64,000 bases of DNA. Source: Bacteroidota bacterium (GTDB lineage Bacteria > Bacteroidota > JABWAT01). Of this stretch, positions 32,946-45,291 are shown one piece after another (position 1 is the stretch's first letter; the number at the start of each line of letters is the position of its first letter). Below the pieces are notes generated by a model. That model made no database searches, was not told where the DNA came from, and saw only the letters and a program-made list of their open reading frames with translations. The translations under genes and the position numbers were made by a program. Location of the stretch: assembly GCA_017303995.1 (NCBI GenBank), contig JAFLBE010000002.1, positions 91,016 to 155,015 on the forward strand. The letters are read 5' to 3'.

Positions 32946-33919
32946 GTTTTAAACCGGCTCTTCGTTTTTGAAATCAGGTTTTTAAAATCTGCAACCTGTT
33001 TCCAGGGTAAAAATAGTGTTAAAATCCGTGTTAGCTTTCCTCCGGGATACGGCCAGGACGAACCGCCAAGACTCAGAATGGCCTCCTCGCAGTGTGAAAC
33101 AAGGTCAGGATGTTCCGGATAAAACTGATACATCCACACTGCATAAAGGTTGGCACAGATCCGTCTGGTCTGCCCGTTGTTTTTACCGGCCAGTAAATGT
33201 TCGCAGCCCAGCCGGTTCGATAAAAAGGCAGATTCCATGGCTTTTCTGCTTTTCCTGCCGGATAAATTTCCTGAAATCCCGGACCTGTAATACAAAGTTG
33301 ATTCATCACAGAATTTTATTTCCGGAATGCGGCTGATCAGTCTGGAAAAATATTCAAAATCATCGATCAGACTTAAATTTTCATTCCAGAGACCTTCTTT
33401 TTCAATGTGCGAACGGGGAATCAGGAAAATTCCCGGCTGCATCATATTCGGACCCGCTGCAAGAGATTCAATGAGCCAGTCAATTCCCTTCCTATCTTTC
33501 CAGACAGGTTCCGGATTTAAGGTGAAGGTCGAAAGGTCATCCTGATAAAAACGACCCCATTGTGAAGAGATAATAGCATCCGGGTTCTTTTCTGCAAGGG
33601 TTACCTGATTTTGAACAGCCTCTTCATTCAAAAAATCATCGGCATCCATAAACTTGATCAAACTTCCGGAGGAAGCCAGAAAACCCTTATTTCTTGCTGA
33701 TGCAGCTCCCCGGTTCTGCTGAAAGATAAACCGCAGACCATGAGTTCCCGAAAATTCTTCCTGCGCCTTCTGAACAAACCCGTCTGATGAACCGTCGTCA
33801 ACAACCACGATTTCGAGGTTTTTATAAGACTGACCCAGCAGGTTTTTGATCGTTTCAGAAAGATACCGGCCAGGATTGAAAGCCGGAATAATGATCGAAA
33901 CTAAAAGAATTTTTTCCAT
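32942..33919 (-). CDS. GT2 glycosyltransferase
   Basis: A 325-residue GT-A fold enzyme: VSIIIPAFNPGRYLSETI, VVVDDGSSDG and FMDADDFLNEE are the three classic family 2 motifs, the last holding the metal-binding DxD. The C-terminal region is variable and contains Trp/Tyr-rich stretches. It overlaps the GT8-like gene by 19 bases and the GT4 gene by four bases. Cytosolic face of the membrane. Confidence 0.88.
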   Translation of the reverse strand: MEKILLVSIIIPAFNPGRYLSETIKNLLGQSYKNLEIVVVDDGSSDGFVQKAQEEFSGTHGLRFIFQQNRGAASARNKGFLASSGSLIKFMDADDFLNEEAVQNQVTLAEKNPDAIISSQWGRFYQDDLSTFTLNPEPVWKDRKGIDWLIESLAAGPNMMQPGIFLIPRSHIEKEGLWNENLSLIDDFEYFSRLISRIPEIKFCDESTLYYRSGISGNLSGRKSRKAMESAFLSNRLGCEHLLAGKNNGQTRRICANLYAVWMYQFYPEHPDLVSHCEEAILSLGGSSWPYPGGKLTRILTLFLPWKQVADFKNLISKTKSRFKT

Positions 33920-34833
33920 GAGTGAATAAAATAATCCGGTTTTGAAGAATCAACAAAATGGTGAAGGACTCCGGTGCCGGATTGAACCTGCATTGAGGTT
34001 GGCATAACAATATAATCTGACTCAGGGCCGATGACAGAATTCTGCCCAGCCAGAATCATTGCCGTTAATGCTTGTTCAAGATAATAACTTCCGAGAGTTC
34101 CTTCTTCAAGTTCCCGTGCCCAGCGCTCAACGTCATGCCAGTTTATGGTTTCACTCTTAAGAGCAACGAGACCAACATTTACTTTCTCAGGTGTTTTCTT
34201 TCCGGAAACTTTATCCATTTTTTCAAGAGGAAAGCCGTATGCATTTATTTTGTCAGATATATAAAAAGGTGAAACAGGATTTTTGAACCAGGTTAAAAGA
34301 AATTCTGGATTCCGGAGGAACAGCATATCTGAATCAGCGACCAGATTCCATCCCGAATTACCTGCATGAATATCAATCAGTTTCTTTATATGCGGGTAAA
34401 CTTTTCTTTTGTGATTCAGATAAGGAAACTCAGATTCAGGAAGAAGAGTTTTTAATTTTAATTCTATATCTGAACTGCGGTGAATTTTAATGCCCGGAAC
34501 CTGAATTTTCATTTGTTCCACGAGAGCATCAGTAAAACTTCCATCATCAAATACAACAAACTGAATAGCTTCCGGACAGTGCTTTTGAAGAGAATACATG
34601 CAAAAAATAGTTTGGAACCAGAATCTACTTCCGGTTAAAAAGTTCACTTTAAGGGATTGCGGTGACAGGTGACTAGGTGGTACAATTCTGAGTGATTCCG
34701 AGAACTTCTCCATTCTCTTCTTTTCAATATTCATTTTTCGGACAACAAACGGTCCGCCCATCCTGATGATTTCTTTGATCTTCCCCTTGGGGAGGCGATA
34801 TAACTGATCGATCATGTATTGAAATTTAAGCAA
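33901..34833 (-). CDS. GT-A glycosyltransferase with DSD motif
   Basis: A 310-residue protein with a GT-A-like fold: FVVFDDGSFTDALVEQM and NLVADSDMLFLRNPEF (about 172-187) with the metal-binding DSD. The closest family by layout is the GT8-like/putative-glycosyltransferase group also seen at 37119. VNVGLVALKS and YYLEQALTAMILAG are compatible with its donor-binding half. It overlaps the GT2 gene by 19 bases. Family assignment is tentative but a nucleotide-sugar transferase role is likely. Confidence 0.65.
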   Translation of the reverse strand: MLKFQYMIDQLYRLPKGKIKEIIRMGGPFVVRKMNIEKKRMEKFSESLRIVPPSHLSPQSLKVNFLTGSRFWFQTIFCMYSLQKHCPEAIQFVVFDDGSFTDALVEQMKIQVPGIKIHRSSDIELKLKTLLPESEFPYLNHKRKVYPHIKKLIDIHAGNSGWNLVADSDMLFLRNPEFLLTWFKNPVSPFYISDKINAYGFPLEKMDKVSGKKTPEKVNVGLVALKSETINWHDVERWARELEEGTLGSYYLEQALTAMILAGQNSVIGPESDYIVMPTSMQVQSGTGVLHHFVDSSKPDYFIHSWKKFF

Positions 34834-34883
34834 ACCGATTACTCCTGGTAGCCACTATTTTTCCTGATTTTGATATTGATTTT

Positions 34884-36035
34884 TTAGATTGGACACTCAT
34901 CCAAAATATCTCTAAGTAAAATCTGGTTAATAGATTCTGGATTGAAGGTCGTTTCTGAAAAATGCTTCGACTGGTCTGAAAGACGTTGCCAATCAGCTTT
35001 ATTCATTGTCAGGTTTAACAGATGTTTTGTTCCTTCCTCATCAAATTGGTTACTATACCCCTCATAATAATTTTCCGTGCACCAAATTCCGATCGCTGAT
35101 TTTGCAGGAACCTGACATAAAACCGGAAGACAGGTTTGAAGAAACTGGGTAAATTTGCTCGGAAAATTGGAATCAATCCAGGGCATGTCTGACACTTTTT
35201 CCGGATAATTGACCAGAAAGGATGAACAATGTTCTGCCAGATAATCACACACATATCCGGTTGGCATCACGTCTTTAACTTCAACGCAGGTACTGATTTC
35301 CTTCAGCCGGCTGACATTTTCTTTAACCGGCGAAAAAATAATGAACTTCCCGTTCAGTTTTTCAACCATCTTTACAAACCGGATGGTAGGTTCCAGAATC
35401 TCATTGTATAACGATCCGGCAAAACCCACAACAGGACCCTGTTCAAAGTCGCTTTTCCAGACTGCTTTTTTCCCTGTAATTTCCGAAACCGGATATACGG
35501 TTTTGGTTTTGTTTTTGAATTCCTCATAAACGAGATGGTCACTGATAGCCCAGATTGTTTTAGCCTGTTTCAGAACAAAATAGTTGAAGTTGAGCTGCTG
35601 ACGATACAGAGCCGGATCACCTGAATGATTCATTTTTTCACTGTTATCATGATAAAAAATGAAGAGAGGCTTTATTAATCTCTTGGATAAAAATGCACTG
35701 AACCCGCTGAAATAAGTACCGTTAAGGTAGGACAAAATTACATCAGGATTTGTCCGGGTTATTTCCTCTTTATAATTCAGATAAAGAAGCCAGAATCTGA
35801 TTGTTTTTAAAGGATTGAAACGTTTATATGGCGGATACCACCATTTCCGGATTTGGGTTTCAATAACCTGCCAGGAATCGGGAACTGGTTTTGTTTTGTA
35901 CTGGTCACCATACATAAACAGGAAAATCCGGTGGCCTTTTTCTTCAAGCCATTTGAAATGCCGGAACATCAGAACGGCGCTGGCAATGGTATTTCCTGGT
36001 ACTGTTTCTGAAATAAAGAGAATGTTTTTTTTCAT
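34884..36035 (-). CDS. GT-B-type glycosyltransferase
   Basis: A 383-residue protein beginning ILFISETVPGNTIASAVLMF. A middle GFAGSLYNEILEPTIRFVK (about 213-231) resembles the donor-domain start of GT4-like enzymes, and PWIDSNFPSKFTQFLQTCLP occupies the place of the donor-phosphate loop. No classical EX7E was recognised. It is separated by 50 bases from the downstream gene and by ten from the upstream epimerase gene. Probably a glycan enzyme from its context. Confidence 0.66.
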   Translation of the reverse strand: MKKNILFISETVPGNTIASAVLMFRHFKWLEEKGHRIFLFMYGDQYKTKPVPDSWQVIETQIRKWWYPPYKRFNPLKTIRFWLLYLNYKEEITRTNPDVILSYLNGTYFSGFSAFLSKRLIKPLFIFYHDNSEKMNHSGDPALYRQQLNFNYFVLKQAKTIWAISDHLVYEEFKNKTKTVYPVSEITGKKAVWKSDFEQGPVVGFAGSLYNEILEPTIRFVKMVEKLNGKFIIFSPVKENVSRLKEISTCVEVKDVMPTGYVCDYLAEHCSSFLVNYPEKVSDMPWIDSNFPSKFTQFLQTCLPVLCQVPAKSAIGIWCTENYYEGYSNQFDEEGTKHLLNLTMNKADWQRLSDQSKHFSETTFNPESINQILLRDILDECPI

Positions 36036-36045
36036 GAGTAACGAA

Positions 36046-37107
36046 TCAAACCCGTTTGATCAGACCTTCGTGAAGTTCCTGAATAATATCCTTGAAACCG
36101 TATTGCCATGTCCATTCAGGATAGTCCTGCTGAAATTTGGATAAATCACTGATATACCAGATGTGGTCACCGATCCTGTTTGTTTCTGAATAGGTAATAT
36201 TCATTTTATTTCCGGAAATCAGTTCACAGGCTTCAATACCTTCCAGCATGGAACAGTTCGAATACCTTCCTCCGCCTGCATTGTAAACTTCACCGTTTTT
36301 TGGATTCTGATAATAATGCCAGAACATGTTAACCAGATCACGGCTGTGAATATTGTCCCTGACCTGTTTCCCTTTATAGCCAAAAATAGTGTAAGGTTTA
36401 CCGGCAATAGCACATTTCATCAGGTATGCCAGAAAACCGTGAAGCTGGGAACCGGAGTGGTTGGGTCCGGTCAGGCATCCGCCTCTGAAAACACCGGTTT
36501 TCATGCTGAAATACCGGCCGTATTCCTGAACCAGAACGTCTGCTGCAACTTTGGAGGCTCCGAACAAAGAGTGTTTGCTCTGGTCAATTGACATGTTTTC
36601 ATCAATTCCATTTTTGAAATAGGGATGGGATTCCGAAATTTCCCAGCGTTTTTCCAGTTCAACCAGAGGGAGTTCATTGGGCCGGTCTCCGTAGACTTTA
36701 TTGGTTGAAGTGAAAATGAAAACGGCATCCGGTGCGTAAATCCGGGTTAATTCAAGAAGGTTGAGGGTACCGGTTGCATTGACAGAGAAATCGGTCAGCG
36801 GTTCTTTGGCAGCCCAGTCATGACTCGGTTGTGCGGCAGTGTGAACAACCAGTTTCAGATTCTTCCCATGTTCTTGAAAAACCTTTTCAAGAAGGGCATA
36901 ATCACGGATATCAGCCTGAATATGCCGGTAATTTGCATAGTTTTCCTTGATACTGTTTACATTCCATTCTGTCGATGCCTCTGCACCGAAAAAATAGGAC
37001 CTCATGTTATTATCAATGCCGACAATTGTATCAAACTTGTCCTGAAAAAAACGGACTGATTCGCTGCCAATAAGGCCGCCGGATCCGGTGATAAGTGCCG
37101 TGGTCAT
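36046..37107 (-). CDS. Nucleotide-sugar epimerase, CDP-paratose 2-epimerase-like SDR
   Basis: A 353-residue extended short-chain dehydrogenase. The Rossmann loop GSGGLIGSE begins at residue 8. [11 protein letters not shown] and [16 protein letters not shown] hold the active-site serine/threonine region, and [20 protein letters not shown] (about 179-198) places Phe where most relatives have the catalytic Tyr of Yxxx[13 protein letters not shown] is typical of the CDP-paratose/CDP-tyvelose-epimerase-like subgroup. It would prepare a nucleotide-activated sugar for one of the transferases. A full CDP-deoxysugar pathway is not in the window, so the true substrate is open. Confidence 0.78.
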   Translation of the reverse strand: MTTALITGSGGLIGSESVRFFQDKFDTIVGIDNNMRSYFFGAEASTEWNVNSIKENYANYRHIQADIRDYALLEKVFQEHGKNLKLVVHTAAQPSHDWAAKEPLTDFSVNATGTLNLLELTRIYAPDAVFIFTSTNKVYGDRPNELPLVELEKRWEISESHPYFKNGIDENMSIDQSKHSLFGASKVAADVLVQEYGRYFSMKTGVFRGGCLTGPNHSGSQLHGFLAYLMKCAIAGKPYTIFGYKGKQVRDNIHSRDLVNMFWHYYQNPKNGEVYNAGGGRYSNCSMLEGIEACELISGNKMNITYSETNRIGDHIWYISDLSKFQQDYPEWTWQYGFKDIIQELHEGLIKRV

Positions 37108-37118
37108 TTTTTATCCTT

Positions 37119-38165
37119 TTAATATTTGGAGTATCTCAGTTTGTCTGTCAGTTTTCCAAGAAGCCGGGAAGGAACCAGCAGTTTTGCATAATGAACGAAA
37201 AGCAGTACGGGATGTTTTTTCAGTTTGGCTTTATATTGCGCCTGAAGATAATTTTCCCGGAAGGTCACGTACCATGGCGTGAAGGAACAGTATTTTTCAT
37301 AGCTGTTGAGCAGCAGCGCTTTTCTGTACTGATCAAAAAGAAGTTTCAGATCCGGAAGGTTCCCGAAGGAAAACCGGGTGGATCCCTTACTGATTTTGGA
37401 TTCATCCTTCATAACAAATCCGCTGAAATGGTACAAAAGCAGCGGGACATCATTTGATTTCCAGATTCCGTCTGAAAATGAAATGGTGCGGGTATGAAGA
37501 TTCCAGAAGGCCACATTCAGTCCGTTGTGTTTTTCAATTCTGAGTCCGCCGAAAAACAACGGTGCCAGATTCATGTACAGCTGATCGGTAAACATTCCGT
37601 TTTTAAGATCAATTTTGCAGCGGTCAATCATTCTCTCTGCCCACCAGTCAATCAGAAGATCTGCTTCTGTTGACCGGGCCAGGGAGAAAAATCCCAGATT
37701 GTAAATTCCGTGATTTAAAACCAGATTTTCATCGGGATATAACCCATCCAGCGGTATCGGATCAGAAGTATGCGGTGTCAACACTCCGGTTTCTTTTCCC
37801 GGAATCGGAAGAACAGAAGTGAGCGGTGAAAATACCTGAGTATCCGGATCGAGATAAACAACGATCTGAGCCTGTGGGCGGGTTTTAAAAAAATGCCTGA
37901 AAAAATATGGTTTAACCGATGTGTTTAACTCAATGATGCTATAGTTCAGTTGCATCTTTTCCCAGTCTTCAATTCCAATATCTTCCGCAGGAATGACGTC
38001 ACCCGGGAAGCTAAGGTAATCAATTTCCGGTTCCATCAAATCAACCAGGCCAATGACAAACGAAGCTTCCGGATGAAACGTTTTTACCGATTCTCCAAGA
38101 GTTTTTGCCATGCCAAGATAATTATTGGAACAAAGTGTAAAAAAGATTGTTTGGATAGGATTCAT
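37119..38165 (-). CDS. GT8-like glycosyltransferase
   Basis: A 348-residue protein reading as a GT-A enzyme: FFTLCSNNYLGMAKTLGESV at the start, IVVYLDPDTQVFSPL (about 100-114) with the DxD-type metal site, LNHGIYNLGFFSLARS and DWWAERMIDRCKIDL. This set is typical of the putative glycosyltransferases of Bacteroidota polysaccharide loci near family 8. It sits upstream of the epimerase gene with an 11-base gap and precedes an A/T-rich block. Role: one step in polymer assembly. Confidence 0.75.
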   Translation of the reverse strand: MNPIQTIFFTLCSNNYLGMAKTLGESVKTFHPEASFVIGLVDLMEPEIDYLSFPGDVIPAEDIGIEDWEKMQLNYSIIELNTSVKPYFFRHFFKTRPQAQIVVYLDPDTQVFSPLTSVLPIPGKETGVLTPHTSDPIPLDGLYPDENLVLNHGIYNLGFFSLARSTEADLLIDWWAERMIDRCKIDLKNGMFTDQLYMNLAPLFFGGLRIEKHNGLNVAFWNLHTRTISFSDGIWKSNDVPLLLYHFSGFVMKDESKISKGSTRFSFGNLPDLKLLFDQYRKALLLNSYEKYCSFTPWYVTFRENYLQAQYKAKLKKHPVLLFVHYAKLLVPSRLLGKLTDKLRYSKY

Positions 38166-38250
38166 TTTTTATAGCGAATTCTCAAATTTTGGTTATTCTT
38201 CAAAATCTTAATCAATAAAGACGACAATTGTTTAGTTATATTAAAATTAT

Positions 38251-39396
38251 TTATTTTGCAATTTCAAAAATATGCCTATAGAAAGAAACACATTCTTCCA
38301 TTTTAAATTTCATTACTGCTTTAGATGCAATAACTGAATGAAATTTTATCATTTCGGGGTTTTCAATGTAATATTTGATAGCATCTTTCACTTGTTCTGT
38401 GTTTAATTCTAAATTTTCAATATGTATGATTTTACCTGCAAATTGCCCATTATACATACCCATATTGGGCATCTCGCCAATATTTGTCACGATTATCGGT
38501 TTATTTCTGGAAAGGTATTCAATAACGGAATTAGGAAGGCTTTCTGCCGAATAAGTAGACGGTAAGAGGCAAATATGGGAATTATCAATAAAAGTAATTA
38601 CATTTTCACAATATCCAGAGAAAATAATGAAATCATAAGACTGATATTTGATAAACAACTCATTATATTGGTCACCTTCCCCAACAAGTTGAAGTTCAAC
38701 CCTTTTCTTTCCGAATTCTGCATTTATCTGAATAACAGCATTAATGGTTTGATTCCATCCTTTTTCTTTGATTGCCCTTGAAACAATACACAATCTCAAT
38801 ACTTCATCTTCTGAAAATGAAGTAATAGAAGGATACTCAAGAAAATCCAAACCATAATATACTTTGTAAAATTTATTTTCAAAATGAAACCGTTTAAGCG
38901 TTTTTAAATGATTGTCGTTTGTTATAATTGCACAACTTGTGTTTTTAAGGATATTTTTAGTAATCAACCCATAATTTTCCCTCAGGGTTTCAACCAATTC
39001 ATAATGACCATGAAAGGAAATCGCTAAGTTTACACCCACCAATTTTGCAGGTTGCAAAACAAAAGAATCGGAATCCCAGCTATGACTGTTAATAATGTCT
39101 ATTTTGTAAACGATTAGTAGAATAGTAAAGTAAAGTTTTTTAATAATAGAGATGAAGTTAATTGATGTCATTGCAGATAATTTATAACCAAAAAACTTAA
39201 ACAACTCAGGCAACCACAACTGAAACAAGGTTATTTTTGAGTTTAATAATTTTATTTGTCGATTAGGGCGGTCTTTGTTAGGATTCACCTCCAGAAAAAA
39301 TATAGTATCTGTCGGAGTCAGCGCATTTGCCAATCGGATCGCAAACATTTCGGCGCCACCATCATAAAATCCGTCAATAACAATCATTATATTCAT
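38251..39396 (-). CDS. GT4 glycosyltransferase, A/T-rich block
   Basis: A 381-residue GT-B enzyme with IDGFYDGGAEMFAIRLANAL near the start and LPSTYSAESLPNSVIEYLSR with the EX7E-like region. The gene and its neighbours to 48854 are clearly richer in A/T than 28-38 kb, suggesting separate acquisition. It is separated from neighbours by 85 and 21 bases. Donor unknown. Confidence 0.84.
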   Translation of the reverse strand: MNIMIVIDGFYDGGAEMFAIRLANALTPTDTIFFLEVNPNKDRPNRQIKLLNSKITLFQLWLPELFKFFGYKLSAMTSINFISIIKKLYFTILLIVYKIDIINSHSWDSDSFVLQPAKLVGVNLAISFHGHYELVETLRENYGLITKNILKNTSCAIITNDNHLKTLKRFHFENKFYKVYYGLDFLEYPSITSFSEDEVLRLCIVSRAIKEKGWNQTINAVIQINAEFGKKRVELQLVGEGDQYNELFIKYQSYDFIIFSGYCENVITFIDNSHICLLPSTYSAESLPNSVIEYLSRNKPIIVTNIGEMPNMGMYNGQFAGKIIHIENLELNTEQVKDAIKYYIENPEMIKFHSVIASKAVMKFKMEECVSFYRHIFEIAK

Positions 39397-39417
39397 CTAC
39401 TTAAATATCCTTAAAAT

Positions 39418-40413
39418 TCAGATTGTTTTATTTAACCAACAAATTAATCGATTTAGTCTTATCTTGAACGAAATTGAAAATCTAAATATCCAGCCAGATG
39501 GTAATAAAAAAAATAATGATAAATGGTAAATAATTTTGTGCACTAAAGGCAAATCAGGTTGAAACAAAAATACTCCGAACCATCTATACATTGTAGTAAG
39601 CTTTGACCAATGCCAGTATTTGGGTATTAATCTTAAAAATGAGATTATTTTTGAATCAATAAGTGTTTTTATAATCCACAGTTCCTCAACTTCATTTCTT
39701 AGTTTAGACTCAAATGAGGTTCTACTTCTGGTGGTCTGAGAATGCAAACGAAAATATGATAATGGAATATTCAGATAACACAATTCGGTATTTTTTAAGA
39801 TAAGGCACCAGAATAACCAATCTCCTTTATATTTAAATTCCAATAATTCAGGAATCAAAGAACTATATTCAGTTTTGAAAATAACACAACTTGCATTCGG
39901 AATTGAATTATAAAACTGAAGACATTCCCTGATTTCAGATTTTCCATCTATGGTATAATCCTCCAACCATCTTTTTTTATTATAAAGTTCTTGAAACATT
40001 ATTCCATTCAACAATACTTCTTCTTTTTCGTTTATTACAATGTATCTACAGGCAATTACTCCTGAATTCGAATTCTGTATAAGCTTTCCAATCATAAATT
40101 CAAGAAAATTATATTCGGCGTAATCATCACTTTCAGCAATCCAAATATATTTCCCAACTGCAAGGTCTATGCCTTTCTTCCATTGCCTAAAGGTGGAGCC
40201 ACTATTTTTTTCATTATATACGATATGGGTGATCTTGGGATGTCCCCTGTAAAATTCAATAATGCTTTTGGAATCATCAGAACTGTAATCATCCAATATA
40301 ATTAGTTCGAAATCTTGAAAAGATTGATTAATAATGCTTTCAAGACGCTTTTCAAGATAATTAGCATGATTATAATTTGGGATTATCACAGATACAGTCG
40401 GTCGGTCTGACAT
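39418..40413 (-). CDS. GT2 glycosyltransferase
   Basis: A 331-residue GT-A enzyme: VSVIIPNYNHANYLEKRLES, LIILDDYSSDDS and WIAESDDYAEYNF with the DxD-like site. C-terminal region is hydrophobic and may associate with the membrane. It follows the GT4 gene at 40442 by 28 bases and lies in the A/T-rich block. Confidence 0.87.
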   Translation of the reverse strand: MSDRPTVSVIIPNYNHANYLEKRLESIINQSFQDFELIILDDYSSDDSKSIIEFYRGHPKITHIVYNEKNSGSTFRQWKKGIDLAVGKYIWIAESDDYAEYNFLEFMIGKLIQNSNSGVIACRYIVINEKEEVLLNGIMFQELYNKKRWLEDYTIDGKSEIRECLQFYNSIPNASCVIFKTEYSSLIPELLEFKYKGDWLFWCLILKNTELCYLNIPLSYFRLHSQTTRSRTSFESKLRNEVEELWIIKTLIDSKIISFLRLIPKYWHWSKLTTMYRWFGVFLFQPDLPLVHKIIYHLSLFFLLPSGWIFRFSISFKIRLNRLICWLNKTI

Positions 40414-40441
40414 GATTTCAAAGTGGTAATTAAGTGATTGA

Positions 40442-41557
40442 TTATTTATTGCTTAATATATTTACAAATCCAGTAGCGTATTTTTTAATTGAAAATGTTG
40501 CTCTTGCATAGGCTTTTGCATTTTGACCTAATTTTATTCGCAATTCTTTATCATTTCCTAAAAGAATCATTTTATTTTTCAATTCAGTATTTGAATTAAA
40601 AAGAAAACCTGTTTCACCATCTTTTATCAATTCTGCCGTTCCAGAGGTATTTCTTCCAATGATAGGTAAACCGGCCATCATTCCCTCAACTGCCACACGT
40701 CCAAAAGCCTCATATCTAGAAGCAACAATAACAACACCAAGCTTGTAATAGTATTCATTTACATTGGCAACCATACCGGTAAAAATGACATTATCTTTTA
40801 ACGACTCCCAGATTGTCATTTCTGTCAAAATGGTTTGGTCACCCCCTCCAATTATCCACAATTTGGCATTGGGAATTTCAGCCAGTACTTCTTTAAAGGC
40901 AAACAACGTTTCTTTTTGTCCCTTATTGAATGATATATTCCCAATAATTCCGTAGTTAATTGCTCCATCATGAAAAATTTCCTGACTTTCGTCTGGATAC
41001 TCCCTGATTCCGTTATACAATACTTGAGAATTACCATAAAAATATTTCGTTTCGACATATTTTTTTAAAAAGTTAGAATTAACTATCACAGTATCGGAGA
41101 GTCTTGTACCAATTACCATTTGTAATTTACCAAGAACAGGATACAAGCCATGATCTATATCACCAAACTCCCTTAAATACCACACATGTTTGACATAGAG
41201 GAAAAGGGCCAAAAAAATCCCAACCCCAACTACGGAAGTATTTGTAACTATAAAATCGGGCTTTGACCCTTTTTTTAATCTCGTTCGCAAAATCCAGGCG
41301 ACTCTAGCTGAATGATAAATTATGGATAGTCTTCTTCTTATTGTAAGTTCATTTGCTCTTACAAACCACCATGGATAAAATACTGAAAAGATTGGTATTT
41401 TTTTCCTCTTAAAAATTTGCTCTAGATAGCCATCTTCAGGAATAATAATCTCTAGTTGGATTTCAGGATAGTATTTTTGCAAACCATCAATCAGGGTCAA
41501 CAGAGATTGTGTTGCACCATACGGGTAATTGTCATGTTGTATAAATACTATTTTCAT
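40442..41557 (-). CDS. GT4 glycosyltransferase
   Basis: A 371-residue GT-B enzyme: HDNYPYGATQSLLTLIDGLQ at the start, GIIGNISFNKGQKETLFAFK (about 197-216) and ASRYEAFGRVAVEGMMAGLP with the EX7E glutamates. It overlaps the acetyltransferase gene by four bases. From here to 48854 almost every gene overlaps the next, so this block is likely one transcript. Confidence 0.86.
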   Translation of the reverse strand: MKIVFIQHDNYPYGATQSLLTLIDGLQKYYPEIQLEIIIPEDGYLEQIFKRKKIPIFSVFYPWWFVRANELTIRRRLSIIYHSARVAWILRTRLKKGSKPDFIVTNTSVVGVGIFLALFLYVKHVWYLREFGDIDHGLYPVLGKLQMVIGTRLSDTVIVNSNFLKKYVETKYFYGNSQVLYNGIREYPDESQEIFHDGAINYGIIGNISFNKGQKETLFAFKEVLAEIPNAKLWIIGGGDQTILTEMTIWESLKDNVIFTGMVANVNEYYYKLGVVIVASRYEAFGRVAVEGMMAGLPIIGRNTSGTAELIKDGETGFLFNSNTELKNKMILLGNDKELRIKLGQNAKAYARATFSIKKYATGFVNILSNK

Positions 41558-42260
41558 TTTATTTGGTTTAAAATATCCAAATTTAAATCATTTCTGAACA
41601 GGTCCGAATTCGTTTTAATCTTCTCATAATCCCAATCCCACCATTGTATTTCTAGCAACCGTTCTATTATCTCCTGAGAAAACCTGTATTTCAGCACTTT
41701 TGCGGGCGTCCCGCCAACAACAGCGTAAGGTGGAACATCACTGGTAACTACAGAATTAGCAGCAATAACGGCTCCATGCCCAATTTGTACACCTGTCAAA
41801 ATCGAACATTGAGTCCCTATCCACACGTCATTTCCGATGATAATCGGCCCTTTTGAAATTGCATCAACCCCATATTTTTCGCCAAAAATACGGTAACGTA
41901 TGAAGTAGGTTGTCAGCGTTTCAGAATTATGGTTATGTTCCTGAATAGAAGTAAGACGGGCAATGGAACAATAACTTCCGATAATAATAGGGTTTACCAG
42001 TGCGTAAATCTCAGTTCCGGGCCCGTTTATAGTAGTATTTTTGCCGATTGTTACATTACCGTCAATCAATACCTTATTCAAAAGAGAGCCCGGACCAAGT
42101 TCCACATTTCCTCTGATTTCAGAGAATTGAATTTTTGCATCCGGATGGATTTTCGGAAAGCCAATTATCTTTGACTTATAAATTGAAGCGTTGGGATCTT
42201 CATCAAAAATTCCTAGAAATGATTTCAGTTTTTTACGGATTATCTTTTTAAAAAAAGAGA

Positions 42261-42264
<4 letters not shown>
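41554..42264 (-). CDS. Xenobiotic-acetyltransferase-type hexapeptide acyltransferase
   Basis: A 236-residue left-handed beta-helix acetyltransferase of the CatB/LacA-like group: several hexapeptide turns (IRGNVELGPGSLLNKVLIDG), IQEHNHNSE with the catalytic His, NDVWIGTQCSILTGVQIGHG, and the closing VVTSDVPPYAVVGGTPAKVL. Likely O- or N-acetylates a sugar intermediate of this locus. Coupled by four-base overlaps to the GT4 gene and to the gene at 42261. Confidence 0.84.
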
Positions 42265-45287
<3,023 letters not shown>

Positions 45288-45291
<4 letters not shown>

